Under the pieces are notes generated by a model that did not search any database, had not been told where the DNA came from, and saw only the letters and a program-made list of their open reading frames with translations. Positions 25,801-35,246 of a stretch of DNA of 47,561 bases are shown piece after piece. Location: contig JAJRQZ010000098.1 in assembly GCA_024279935.1 (NCBI GenBank), positions 1 to 47,561 of the forward strand. Direction: 5' to 3'. Source of the stretch: Bacteroidota bacterium (GTDB taxonomy: Bacteria > Bacteroidota > Bacteroidia > Bacteroidales > F082). Both the position numbers and the translations under genes were made by a program. Position 1 is the stretch's first letter, and each line of letters begins with the position of its first letter.

Positions 25801-28800
25801 AGTGTTAACATATTCACATCGGGTGGAAACCTCTATGTTTATGCCAGTGCGGGAAATGGCACACTATGCCCGGGGCAAGCCACAAAAGTTGTGGCAACCG
25901 CCGGGGGGGGGACGGGCAATTATACGTATAACTGGACTTCTTCCCCACAGGGAATTTATAGCAACGAACAAAACATCATCGTTCAACCGGATGTTAGCAC
26001 TACTTTTTACCTGAGCGTTTTCGACGGGGTCTCGCAGGCCTTCGACACCCTTGAAATAGTAATAACCAACAACCCTTTAGTATTCAACATTACTGGCGGC
26101 GGCGACTATTGTCAGGGTGAGGACGGCAGAATTATTGGTTTAAGCAGCTCGCAATCAGGAGTTTCTTACGATTTGTTCAGGGATGGCGACAACTCGCCCA
26201 AAACTTCTGTTATAGGAAGCGGATCGACCATCAGCTTCGGGAAATTTACCGCTGACGGCACTTATTATGCAGTAGCAACCAATCAGAATTCATGCAGCAG
26301 GCAAATGAGCTCGTCGGCCAGCATACACAAAAACCTGCCTCCCAAGGCAAATGCAGGCGAGGACAAGAATATTAGTTTCAACTCATCCGCGGTTTTAAAT
26401 GGTAACGGCAGCGGGGGAAGCGGGGAATACAACTTCCTTTGGTCACCTGCCGATTCATTGCTTAACGCAAGTTCAAAAGATGCATTGACGAAAAGCCTTA
26501 AAAAGACAACACTGTTCAAACTTCAGCTTAGCGATGCTCAAACATCATGTGCCGGGGGCCAAGGCGACGAAGTGATCGTATTTGTTGAAGGTGGCCCTTT
26601 GAGCCTGGAAATTGCCAGTTCAAAACAATCGGTATGTGCCGATGAGGAATTTCAGCTCTTTGCCCTTGCCTCGGGCGGAAGCGGCAATTATACATATACC
26701 TGGACCTCAGTTCCGCAAGGCTTCTATTCAAACCAATACAATCCTGTTACCAGCCAAACAGGCAACATGGTTTATTATGTAACTCTAAACGACGGGGTGG
26801 AAAGCTTGAGCGCACAGATACATATTACCCTTAATGCCGCACCAACAAAATTCAATCTGGGAGGAGGAGGCGAATATTGTGCGGGCGAAGAAACAGATGA
26901 CATAAAGCTCTCGTCGTCGGAGGTTGGAGTTTCATACGAATTATTCTCCAACAATCTGACAACCAGTAATATACTTAATGGCACCGGGAATGTCCTGAAT
27001 TTTGGTCAAAATATTATGGGTGGCACTTATAAAGTTGTAGCAACAAATGGCTATAACGGTTGTTCCGCCGAAATGAAGAATAGCGTTACATTAACGTTTA
27101 ACGAGAATCCTTTAGTTACGGTAAACCCGAACCAGACGGTTTATTCGGGCGAACAAGCGGCTCTTAATGCATTGGCAGAAGGCGGCTCCGGTAATTATAT
27201 ATTCCTGTGGAGCCCATCATATTTATGCCAAAACCCCCAAAACCAATCTACTTTAAGCGAGAGTTTAAGCTTAACAACAGAGTTTGGTATAGCCGTAACC
27301 GATTTGCAAAGCATGTGCAAATCTAAGCTGGCGAGAACCATAGTGTTCGTTGCCGGTGGTGATTTATTTGCAAGCTCAGGCACTTCGTCGGGAAAAATCT
27401 GTGTTTCTGATAGTGCCGTACTTAATGCCATTGCCAGCGGTGGCACAGGAAATTATTCGTATTCATGGACATCAAGCCCTGTTTCTTTTATTTCCAACCA
27501 GCAAAACCCTGTTGTAAAACCAAGCCAAAGCACCACTTATTATTTAGATGTTTATGATGGAGTTCAGCATTATTTTGATACGCTTTCGATAGAGGTAAGC
27601 CCTAAACCACAGATATACAATATTATAGGCGGAGGTGATTATTGTGCCGGAGAGGATGGAAAGGAAATAAAGCTGGCCGGCTCGCAAAACGGGGTCGAGT
27701 ATTCGCTTTTCAGGAACAATAGCGAGTTTAAAAGCACTTTAAGCGGAACAGGGCTCCAGTTAAACTTCGGTATGCAAAGCACTGAGGGAAATTATTCCGT
27801 TTCTTCCCGTAGCAATTCAGGATGTTCCCAAGATATGTCGGGACAACTTAGCATAAGTAGCTTACAATTGCCCATTGCCGCAGCAGGACCTGATAAAAAC
27901 ACTAGTTTCGGTGGGCAAATAAGTCTTGAAGGCGGAGGAAACGGAGGCAGCGGTTATTATAATTACTTTTGGCAACCAGCTGATTCATTGATTCTTGCAC
28001 AAACAAGGAATCCATTGACACAAGCATTGCACCAGACTAATATCTTTAATTTGCAAATAAGCGACGCCCAAACAGGCTGCTCCGGTATTCAGGACGACAA
28101 CGAAGTGGTCTTTGTTTCGGGTGGGGAATTGAAGCTTGATATCTTAAGCAGCAAGTCATCGGTTTGCCCTGCTGAGGAATTTCAGCTGTTCGGGCTTGCC
28201 ACAGGCGGTAGCGGCAATTATACTTTTGTATGGACCGCTGATCCTGAAGGATTTACATCAACAGTTTATGACCCGGTTTTAAATCAGGATCAAACCACAA
28301 CTTACACTCTTAGCCTTAGCGACGGTACTGATGTGATCAGCAAGTCGATACAAATACTTACGAAAGAACTGCCTACGGCCTTCACCTTAAGCGGCGGAGG
28401 ATATTATTGCCCGGGTGATTTTCCCAATGAAATAAGTTTGAGCGCATCGCAAGTGAATACGGGCTACGAGCTACTGTTAAACGAAATTCCGACCGGAATA
28501 GTAAAACAGGGCAACGGGTTCGCCTTGAACTTTGGTTTCCGTGCGGAAGAAGGTTATTATAGCGTTGTCGCAACAAATACACAAACTTCTTGTGTTAATA
28601 ATATGGCTGGAAGCGTAAACGTAAATATTTATGACGCACCCATTGCCCACGCCGGCCCCGACCAGATTGTTTTTGCCGGTACAAATGCGGTATTGCAAGG
28701 AAGTGCGAGCTCGGGCAGCGGAAGCTATACATATTCCTGGACACCGGCCAATATGGTGCAAAATCCTGATAACCAGAATACTCAAACTATTATACTGGAC

Positions 28801-31800
28801 AACTCGAATCTATTTGTTTTAAACGTAAACGACCTTCAAACTATGTGCCCGGCCATTGCGGACAGTGTTTTAGTTTATATAAAAGGAGGAGATCTATCGG
28901 CTAAGGCCGAATCAGGCAATACTTCCATTTGCGAAGGTGAAGAAATAAGCTTATTAGGTTTAGCAAGTGGCGGGACAGGTAATTTCATATATAAATGGAC
29001 TTCTTCCCCTGAAGGATTTTATTCGAATATCTTCAATCCCAAAACAAATCCGGATCAAAATACAATGTATGTCCTCGAAGTGTTCGATGGTGTTCAATAT
29101 GCTTACGACAGCATTGAGATAATTGTAAATACCCTGCCCGTAAGCTTCGACCTTTACGGAGGTGGCGAATACTGCCATGGGTTGGCGGGAATTGAAGCAG
29201 GTCTTGTGGGCTCAGAGGGGGGGACTGACTATACCCTATTTCAATCACCTGACTATGAGGTTAATACCATTAGCGGTTCGGGGCAAGCAATCAGTTTCGG
29301 ATATTTAACCGAAGAAGGAAATTATTTTGTTGTTGCCAGTAAGAGCCAGGCATGTCTCAAGAATATGAACGGAGAGCTTTATATTAGGCAGAACCCCCTA
29401 CCTGTTGCGGACGCAGGCCAGGATTTATCCGTTGAATTCGGAAACCAGTTGACGCTAAACGGAAATGCCAGCGCAGGCAGCGGCATATATAATTTTTCGT
29501 GGTCCCCTGCCGATTCCTTGCTTAACAGCAGTTCACAAAATCCGCTCACGAAACCTATGCACATTACAACGATCTTTAATCTTGCTGTTACTGACGCAAA
29601 TACCGGCTGCAACAATGCCGAAAACGACGAAACGGTTGTTTTTGTTTCAGGCGGGCCATTTGTCTCCCACACCTCTGTTAGCAGCAACCTTATATGCCAG
29701 GGCGATGAAGTCCAACTGTCCTGTCTCGCTAGCGGAGGTAGCGGCAACTATACATATCTCTGGGAATCAGTACCGTCAGGATTTTCGTCCACTGAATATA
29801 ACCCGACAGACATCCCTCCCGTATCAAGAATCTATTATATAAGCATTTCGGACGGAAACACAATTATCACCGATTCTGTTGCCGTAAACGTAAACCCTGC
29901 CCCCATTGCTTATAGTTTGCTGGGTGGAGGCGAATTTTGCGCCAACGAAAACGGAAAGGAAATTACCCTAAGCAATTCGGAGCCGGGAGTAAGCTATAAT
30001 TTATTCAACTCTTCTGGTTATACTGGGATTAGTGTCATTGGAACAAATTCAAGCATCAGTTTCGGTGTTCAGGATCAAGAAGGTGAGTATTCCGCAACAG
30101 CAGAGAATATTTTAAGCGGCTGCGGCTCAGATATGGCAAATACGGTAAATTTGATTAAAAATGAAGTTCCATCGGCCTTGGCAGGACCGGATAAAAGCAT
30201 AGTAAGCGGCGAGAGCACTGAACTTGCCGGAAATGCAAGTAGTGGCTCAGGCTCGTATATTTACAATTGGGCTCCCGATTACTTGTTGGTTGACAATAGC
30301 TTGCAGAATCCTACAACGCTTGAGCTGACCAGCAGCAACACTTTTTTATTAAACGTGAGCGATGCTCAAACCGGATGCATCTCAAATACCGACTCAACAA
30401 TAGTTTATGTTACGGGAGGACCTCTCAGCGTAAACGCAAATGCGTCATCTACTCATGTTTGCAAGGGGGAAGCCATAAACCTTAATGCCCTTGCCAGTGG
30501 TGGCGACGGAAATTATACTTATGCCTGGTCTTCTTCGCCCGAGGGATTTAAATCGGAAATCGCAAACCCAGGCGTAATACCTGAAAACTCAATTTGGTAT
30601 ATCGTAAAAACCACCGATGGCAACCTATCGGCAACTGACTCGGTATATATAAATGTAAATCCTAAACCTCAGTATTTTGAAATAGATGGTGGCGGTGAGA
30701 TATGTGAAGGCGAGGATGGGCCGGATATTATCTTGAGCGGGTCGGAAACTCAAACTGTCTATCAGTTATACAGAAACAATAGTTTCCTGATAAGCGAGAA
30801 AATAGGTGGGGGCAACCCTATTAATTTTGGTGAATTTAAAGTTAGCGGGACTTATACTGCCAAGGCTTATATAATAGAATCCAACTGTAGCTCTCCCATG
30901 ATAGGGTCTGCTGTCGTAATACAGCATCCACTTGCCATTGCCGATGCAGGACCCGACAAGATCATCAATCCCGGGGGAAACGCAACATTGAACGGAAACG
31001 GGGCTAACGGCTCAGGCTCATATACTTACAATTGGACTCCTGCCTCCGAACTCCTGAATCCCAACGACAAGGACCCTTCAACTATTGATTTATACCAAAG
31101 TACCTTATTCAATTTAACAGTTAACGATCAAATTAGCGGATGCCGGAGCGAGGCATCGAGCGCCATAGTTTTTGTTGCCGGAAGCTTACCGCTTTCAGTC
31201 CGGATATTAAGCCAATCGGCGACGGTATGCCCCGGAGGACAAAGCAGCTTGATCGCAATACCTACCGGGGGCTCAGGAAATTATTCATATTATTGGCGAT
31301 CGAATCCGTCGGGATTTATTTCTTCGGAAAACGAAATTACCGTTAATCCCGGAGCAAACACCTGGTATATCCTTCAACTTAGCGATGGAATAACGACTTT
31401 AAAAGATTCAGTACTACTAAATACTCTTCCAACACCAACAGCTTACAGCATGTCGGGAGGCGGTGGCTATTGCCCTGAAGAACAAGGTGTCAACGTTTAC
31501 CTCGACCAATCGGCGACAGGAGTCAACTATTCATTATATTATAATGTACAGCCAACCGGAATCGTAATGGCCGGCAACGGCACCAAACTTGATTTCGGCA
31601 AAATGATCGCCGAAGGCAACTATTCCGTCAGGGCCAAAGCACAAAACGGCTGTGTTTCGCTTATGCAAAACTCGGTTCAAACCGAGAAATACCAAAAGCC
31701 GTTTAAATATCAACTTTACGGAGGTGGCACATATTGCGACAACGACCCTACATTAGGCCTTCTCCTGGAATCATCGCAAAAAAACGTTGATTACGAACTT

Positions 31801-32649
31801 TACCGCAATGCCATAAGCACCGGGAGCATAAAAACAGGAACAGGTTTGCCGATAAGCTTTATTGGCCTCCAGGGAAACGGATTGTTTACCGTTAGCGCAA
31901 CAAACTCATTAACAGGATGTTTAGAGAACATGAGTGGCGTGGTCCCCTTGGTCATCAACGAAAGCCCCAACATCAGCATCAACGGGAACAATGAAATCTG
32001 CCTTGGCGACTCAACGGTACTTACAGCTACTGGGGGGATAAGCTATCTATGGAATACCATGCCGCCTAGCGAAAACCCCACCATAAAAGTTTCTCCGGAT
32101 ATCACAAGCACTTATAGCGTAATTTCGTCCAACAACAGCGGATGCAGCTCTATTGACAGCATTAAGGTGGAAGTAAGCGAAAAACCGGACATCTACCTAG
32201 AGAACGATTTATTGTCTTTCTCGGTCATTTGCAACCCCGCGGGTTATCAGAACTACGATTTTTACCATGGGGGAGACTTAATTCAGTCGGGCGAGTCAAA
32301 TATCATGACGTACGCCGACCTGTCGCTGTCGGCCGACACCATAACAGTAATTGCGACCAATGCTTATGGCTGTAGCGATATGGCTTCCATATATTTGGAA
32401 ATAGCCGATATACCAAATGCTTTCTCACCCGATGGTGATGGCAAAAACGATAAGTTCCTGGTCGGGCGCGACATAAAGGTATTCAGCCGCTGGGGGAAAG
32501 AAATATTTGGCGGCACGGAAGGTTGGGACGGTTTCTATAAAGGGAAAATAGTAAATCCGGGAACCTATTATTACGTAATGTTCATACATAACACAGAGGG
32601 CGAGATCGTGAACACAAAAAAAGGGAGCGTAACTGTCGTAATATATTAA
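22855..32649 (+). CDS. Giant repeat surface protein with T9SS type B (CHU_C) domain
   Basis: 3264 residues. The hydrophobic leader ends near SATVFSQ (ATG 22903 is an alternative start). Two Ig-like domains (~40-220) are followed by one GGG-x-(Y/F)-C module. Ten super-repeats of ~255 residues then run from about 23790 to 31440, each with three ~85-residue modules: a GGGxYC module, an AGPDK module (GSGxYxxxWxPA) and a PKD/SprB-like module (SGGSGNYTYxWTS...PxGF). Two more GGG modules and an Ig/PKD pair precede the type B sorting domain: IPNAFSPDGDGKNDKF, FSRWGKEIFGG, GWDGFYKGK and GTYYYVMFI. The protein is expected at the cell surface as an adhesin or filament, exported by T9SS. The stop is 1 base before the PorE-like gene. 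Confidence 0.92.
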   Translation: MVLIGRLFYTTQFVSYMTSFLLFFVSATVFSQPAIVTQPSDTSVCIQSSAYFSIVAVNTSAYQWQENDGVGWYDLTDAFTYVEGQYTPNLGINDANLGLNGYMYRCVVSDLSNATDTSSAAILNVYEPPIITMDPVNEQVCKNDIGLFSVEAINGTYFQWQENSGIGWISLSDNTFYTGTQTADLSIFTTTGMSGFKYRCIVTHVSCPDTSAFAELQVNPTPIVYTITGGGDFCQGDIGVEIGLDDSELGISYDLVKDGEQTGIVEQGSGSALSFGNIDVSGNYTATAYNQFTGCTVSMASSVNVMSNPLPLDFPVQGGGSLCEGEDGADIFLLSSEAGIEYELFRNGNPAGTTVIGTGFTLSFGYHTSSGFYTVVATNPITSCSSQMSSNAQIIVNQIPIADAGEDKFITEGNTVQLNGSVTNGSGNFNFEWLPAAKCITPASASTQTIGLYSSSLFSFKVYDIQTGCFSLADTSVVYVNSGPLSIQTYSDINNICVGGSIQLMALPAGGTGNYSYLWTSSPPGFSSTLQNPNITPSESTIYNLEVFDGQTTVYDSVSIFIKPLPTAFTLQGGGSFCTSSSGPEVKLNNSATETTYYLYDNGNQVSDKFGTGQALSFGHFDIPGNYTARAVDNNTGCTIEQSGIVSVVENELPIAEAGPNDYILSGENASFTGSASGGSGSYTYSWTPADSLLNPNVAMPSTKALYSTNVFHLKVTDDNNCESAKDNVIAFVAGGELSLQILTSGFPVCAGEDVQLFALVSGGSGSFTYVWQSDPAGFSSSVFNPTVNPVAPTWFKIIATDGIQTISDSIYLTVNPNPLSVNILGGGSYCEGNTAPEIYLQASELQTSYSLLLNGNPTNYILDGNGQGLNFGQQNQTGEYTIMAVNSYTSCASGMNGSVNVLQNPQPIVDAGLDKTIVEGTTTSLMAETSNGSGNYNYLWQPSELVQSPNNQNTITKNIYQPTTFSIRLTDAQTGCASNVDSVNIFTSGGNLYVYASAGNGTLCPGQATKVVATAGGGTGNYTYNWTSSPQGIYSNEQNIIVQPDVSTTFYLSVFDGVSQAFDTLEIVITNNPLVFNITGGGDYCQGEDGRIIGLSSSQSGVSYDLFRDGDNSPKTSVIGSGSTISFGKFTADGTYYAVATNQNSCSRQMSSSASIHKNLPPKANAGEDKNISFNSSAVLNGNGSGGSGEYNFLWSPADSLLNASSKDALTKSLKKTTLFKLQLSDAQTSCAGGQGDEVIVFVEGGPLSLEIASSKQSVCADEEFQLFALASGGSGNYTYTWTSVPQGFYSNQYNPVTSQTGNMVYYVTLNDGVESLSAQIHITLNAAPTKFNLGGGGEYCAGEETDDIKLSSSEVGVSYELFSNNLTTSNILNGTGNVLNFGQNIMGGTYKVVATNGYNGCSAEMKNSVTLTFNENPLVTVNPNQTVYSGEQAALNALAEGGSGNYIFLWSPSYLCQNPQNQSTLSESLSLTTEFGIAVTDLQSMCKSKLARTIVFVAGGDLFASSGTSSGKICVSDSAVLNAIASGGTGNYSYSWTSSPVSFISNQQNPVVKPSQSTTYYLDVYDGVQHYFDTLSIEVSPKPQIYNIIGGGDYCAGEDGKEIKLAGSQNGVEYSLFRNNSEFKSTLSGTGLQLNFGMQSTEGNYSVSSRSNSGCSQDMSGQLSISSLQLPIAAAGPDKNTSFGGQISLEGGGNGGSGYYNYFWQPADSLILAQTRNPLTQALHQTNIFNLQISDAQTGCSGIQDDNEVVFVSGGELKLDILSSKSSVCPAEEFQLFGLATGGSGNYTFVWTADPEGFTSTVYDPVLNQDQTTTYTLSLSDGTDVISKSIQILTKELPTAFTLSGGGYYCPGDFPNEISLSASQVNTGYELLLNEIPTGIVKQGNGFALNFGFRAEEGYYSVVATNTQTSCVNNMAGSVNVNIYDAPIAHAGPDQIVFAGTNAVLQGSASSGSGSYTYSWTPANMVQNPDNQNTQTIILDNSNLFVLNVNDLQTMCPAIADSVLVYIKGGDLSAKAESGNTSICEGEEISLLGLASGGTGNFIYKWTSSPEGFYSNIFNPKTNPDQNTMYVLEVFDGVQYAYDSIEIIVNTLPVSFDLYGGGEYCHGLAGIEAGLVGSEGGTDYTLFQSPDYEVNTISGSGQAISFGYLTEEGNYFVVASKSQACLKNMNGELYIRQNPLPVADAGQDLSVEFGNQLTLNGNASAGSGIYNFSWSPADSLLNSSSQNPLTKPMHITTIFNLAVTDANTGCNNAENDETVVFVSGGPFVSHTSVSSNLICQGDEVQLSCLASGGSGNYTYLWESVPSGFSSTEYNPTDIPPVSRIYYISISDGNTIITDSVAVNVNPAPIAYSLLGGGEFCANENGKEITLSNSEPGVSYNLFNSSGYTGISVIGTNSSISFGVQDQEGEYSATAENILSGCGSDMANTVNLIKNEVPSALAGPDKSIVSGESTELAGNASSGSGSYIYNWAPDYLLVDNSLQNPTTLELTSSNTFLLNVSDAQTGCISNTDSTIVYVTGGPLSVNANASSTHVCKGEAINLNALASGGDGNYTYAWSSSPEGFKSEIANPGVIPENSIWYIVKTTDGNLSATDSVYINVNPKPQYFEIDGGGEICEGEDGPDIILSGSETQTVYQLYRNNSFLISEKIGGGNPINFGEFKVSGTYTAKAYIIESNCSSPMIGSAVVIQHPLAIADAGPDKIINPGGNATLNGNGANGSGSYTYNWTPASELLNPNDKDPSTIDLYQSTLFNLTVNDQISGCRSEASSAIVFVAGSLPLSVRILSQSATVCPGGQSSLIAIPTGGSGNYSYYWRSNPSGFISSENEITVNPGANTWYILQLSDGITTLKDSVLLNTLPTPTAYSMSGGGGYCPEEQGVNVYLDQSATGVNYSLYYNVQPTGIVMAGNGTKLDFGKMIAEGNYSVRAKAQNGCVSLMQNSVQTEKYQKPFKYQLYGGGTYCDNDPTLGLLLESSQKNVDYELYRNAISTGSIKTGTGLPISFIGLQGNGLFTVSATNSLTGCLENMSGVVPLVINESPNISINGNNEICLGDSTVLTATGGISYLWNTMPPSENPTIKVSPDITSTYSVISSNNSGCSSIDSIKVEVSEKPDIYLENDLLSFSVICNPAGYQNYDFYHGGDLIQSGESNIMTYADLSLSADTITVIATNAYGCSDMASIYLEIADIPNAFSPDGDGKNDKFLVGRDIKVFSRWGKEIFGGTEGWDGFYKGKIVNPGTYYYVMFIHNTEGEIVNTKKGSVTVVIY

Positions 32650-32650
32650 A

Positions 32651-35182
32651 ATGAGAAGAATCTTTTTAACGATATCAATGTTTCTTATACTGGCAGCAAG
32701 TCTTTTTGCCCAGGACAAGGCCTTGCTGTCCGCTAAGGAGTATTTCTCGAAACGCGATTACGTACATGCCGCCAAGCTCTATAAAAAAGCACTCCGCAAA
32801 TCTGACAGCTTTAAGGAGCAGAAACATATCGCCTATCAAATTGCGCTTTCATACTACTATATGAACGACTATAAATCGGCTCTGGAATGGTTTGAAGATG
32901 CCGCCGGGGACGATTCGGCCAATGCCGGGCTGGTTATTTATTATAGCGAAGCCCTTGCGATTGAGGGACGGTATGAAGAAGCTCTTTCGCTATTGCGGAA
33001 AGTAAATGCTGACAGAAAAGATTCTCTTCTTATTAATCGGAAAATTGCAGGTATTGAACTATTAAGCAAACAGATATATATTGATACTCTTGGCATTACA
33101 AAGAACATAGAAGCATTGAACACAGAATACAGCGAATACGGCATAGCATATTTCGGAGATAAATTCGTAGTCTCGTCATCAAGAAAAGAAGGGATGACAG
33201 GCCGGATGGACGGACGGACGGGCCAAGGCTTCTCAAATCTTTTCTATACTGTCCATAATAAAAACTATAAGGAATGGTCAACATTGAGGAAGATGCCCGG
33301 GAGATTCAACACCAACGGGAACGAGGGTTCGTTCTGCTATGACAGCATTAACCAAACGGCTTATTGGACGCGCTGCACGGAAAAAACAGATTTATGCCTG
33401 ATCTATCTGAGCCATTTCAACAAATTCAACAAAAAATGGACCAGGCCCGAAAAGGCTCCTTTCCAGCTCCCGGGCTTCGATTATGGGCATCCTTTTATAA
33501 GCGACGACGGTCAAACACTGTTTTTTACGTCGAATATGAGCGATGGGCACGGAGGCAAGGATATCTGGAAAATCAGCCGTAAGAACGATGGCAGCTGGGG
33601 GATTCCCATAAATTTGGGCTCAGGTGTAAATACCGCCGGAAACGAAGCATTTCCATCTATTTATGGCGATACGCTGCTTTTCTTTTCATCAGACAGGCAC
33701 TCAAGCCTGGGACGTTACGATATCTTCTTCAGCTTGCGCGAAGGCTTAAGATACAAACAATCGGCCAATTTGGGTTACCCCATAAACTCAGCCGCCGACG
33801 ACTATGGTATCTTACTTGACAAAAGCGGGGGGAAAGGTTGGTTCTGCTCCGATAGGAACCTTGAAACATCCGACGACATCTACAGTTTTAAAGGTTTTCC
33901 AATAAAAATCGTTATCGAAGGAAAGGTATTGCACGAAGCGGATGATATGCCCATAGCAAACGCCACGATAAACTTTATGGATATGGGCGGCAAGCCGGAT
34001 AGTATAAAAACCAATGAAAATGGTGAGTATATTTTGTATATCAATGCCTGCGACAACTATCGTATTAGCGCATCCAAAGATGGATATTACACTGATTACA
34101 AATCAGTTGATACCAGAAATAAAGACATCCTCTTTTCTCCGCCACCACAAAAGACAATAGATTTCCACCTTTCGAGAACGCAATATCCATGCGCCATAAA
34201 AGGCTATATAACAAATAAGGAAACATCGAAGCCCATGGGTGGTGTAAAAGTTGAGATATACAATAAGGCAGGCTTCTCCAACTGGGCTTTTTCCGACACG
34301 GACGGTATTTATAGCTTTGACGGGCTAAAACCGAACACAATTTACACTATAAGGACTTCCAGGGATGGGTACTTCTCTGAATCCAGGGTTTGCAAGCTGC
34401 CTAAGGTGGATATCGCTAAGGTTTTCCGGAAAGAGAACGGCTATGATATGGATTTTGAGCTAATGAGGATACAGATAAAAAGCGAAATAGTCTTGAGCAA
34501 TATTTATTACGATTTCAATAAGTCGAAGCTTAGGGAAACTTCCAAGATAGAAATTGACAAGCTTGCCAGCATGCTTATTGAAACCCCGGCAGTTGTTGTT
34601 CAAATCAGTGCCCATACCGATGAGATAGGTAGCGATGCCTATAATCTGAAACTCTCCGCAGCACGTGCGCAATCTGTTGTCGATTATTTGGTGATGAAGG
34701 GGATTAACAGGAGCCGTTTGATTGCCAAAGGCTATGGCGAGAGTCGGTTGTTGATTAAAAACGCCCAAACCGACGAGGAGCACCAAGCCAACAGGAGAAC
34801 CACTTTTAAGGTTCTGGAGATCCTGGGAAGCAAGGCCAGTGTAACCTCCGGCCCAACAGAGGACGAAACCTCCCTTGAATCAGACGACGACCTTATTGAG
34901 CCGGATTTATTTTATAGGGTACAAATCAGCAGCAGCTCGGCACAAAAGGACTTATCTAACTCATTTACTAATGTTTATGAGAATATCTTAAAGGTCCTTA
35001 TTTATGAGAACAATAATGGCAGATTGTTTAAATATGAAGTTGGGAACGCATTGAGCTTTTCGGGAGCAAAAATACTTCAACAAAAGCTTAAAAACATAGG
35101 GTATAAAGACTGTTTTATCACAGCATATTATAAAGGCAATAAAATTCCCGTCTCGGAAGCACTAAAAAGGGAAGGTTTATGA
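32651..35182 (+). CDS. PorE-like OmpA-family lipid-free envelope protein (TPR, PD40, OmpA, SPOR)
   Basis: 843 residues in order: signal peptide (to LFAQ), TPR helices (~22-130), a PD40/WD40-like propeller (~150-415; HPFISDDGQTLFFTSN, GHGGKDIW, FPSIYGDTLLFFSSD), two carboxypeptidase-regulatory-like domains (~424-600), an OmpA peptidoglycan-binding domain (~612-722; YYDFNKSKLR, SAHTDEIGSDAYNLKLSAAR) and a C-terminal SPOR-like domain (~750-843). The first four parts match PorE, the T9SS component that ties the machine to peptidoglycan. The added SPOR domain would also bind denuded glycan strands. Directly downstream of the giant T9SS cargo, it probably anchors or exports that protein. Confidence 0.85.
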   Translation: MRRIFLTISMFLILAASLFAQDKALLSAKEYFSKRDYVHAAKLYKKALRKSDSFKEQKHIAYQIALSYYYMNDYKSALEWFEDAAGDDSANAGLVIYYSEALAIEGRYEEALSLLRKVNADRKDSLLINRKIAGIELLSKQIYIDTLGITKNIEALNTEYSEYGIAYFGDKFVVSSSRKEGMTGRMDGRTGQGFSNLFYTVHNKNYKEWSTLRKMPGRFNTNGNEGSFCYDSINQTAYWTRCTEKTDLCLIYLSHFNKFNKKWTRPEKAPFQLPGFDYGHPFISDDGQTLFFTSNMSDGHGGKDIWKISRKNDGSWGIPINLGSGVNTAGNEAFPSIYGDTLLFFSSDRHSSLGRYDIFFSLREGLRYKQSANLGYPINSAADDYGILLDKSGGKGWFCSDRNLETSDDIYSFKGFPIKIVIEGKVLHEADDMPIANATINFMDMGGKPDSIKTNENGEYILYINACDNYRISASKDGYYTDYKSVDTRNKDILFSPPPQKTIDFHLSRTQYPCAIKGYITNKETSKPMGGVKVEIYNKAGFSNWAFSDTDGIYSFDGLKPNTIYTIRTSRDGYFSESRVCKLPKVDIAKVFRKENGYDMDFELMRIQIKSEIVLSNIYYDFNKSKLRETSKIEIDKLASMLIETPAVVVQISAHTDEIGSDAYNLKLSAARAQSVVDYLVMKGINRSRLIAKGYGESRLLIKNAQTDEEHQANRRTTFKVLEILGSKASVTSGPTEDETSLESDDDLIEPDLFYRVQISSSSAQKDLSNSFTNVYENILKVLIYENNNGRLFKYEVGNALSFSGAKILQQKLKNIGYKDCFITAYYKGNKIPVSEALKREGL

Positions 35183-35246
35183 ACCCTAATCGGGACATGG
35201 AAGAAAAGAAAACATAAAAACTATAAATGGAAAATTCTAAAATAAT

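Noticed and set aside
23539-31500. Repeats in the giant gene read as a CRISPR or DNA-level satellite
   Set aside because: The periodicity is at protein level with strongly diverged DNA, one open frame throughout and no constant short repeat with spacers.
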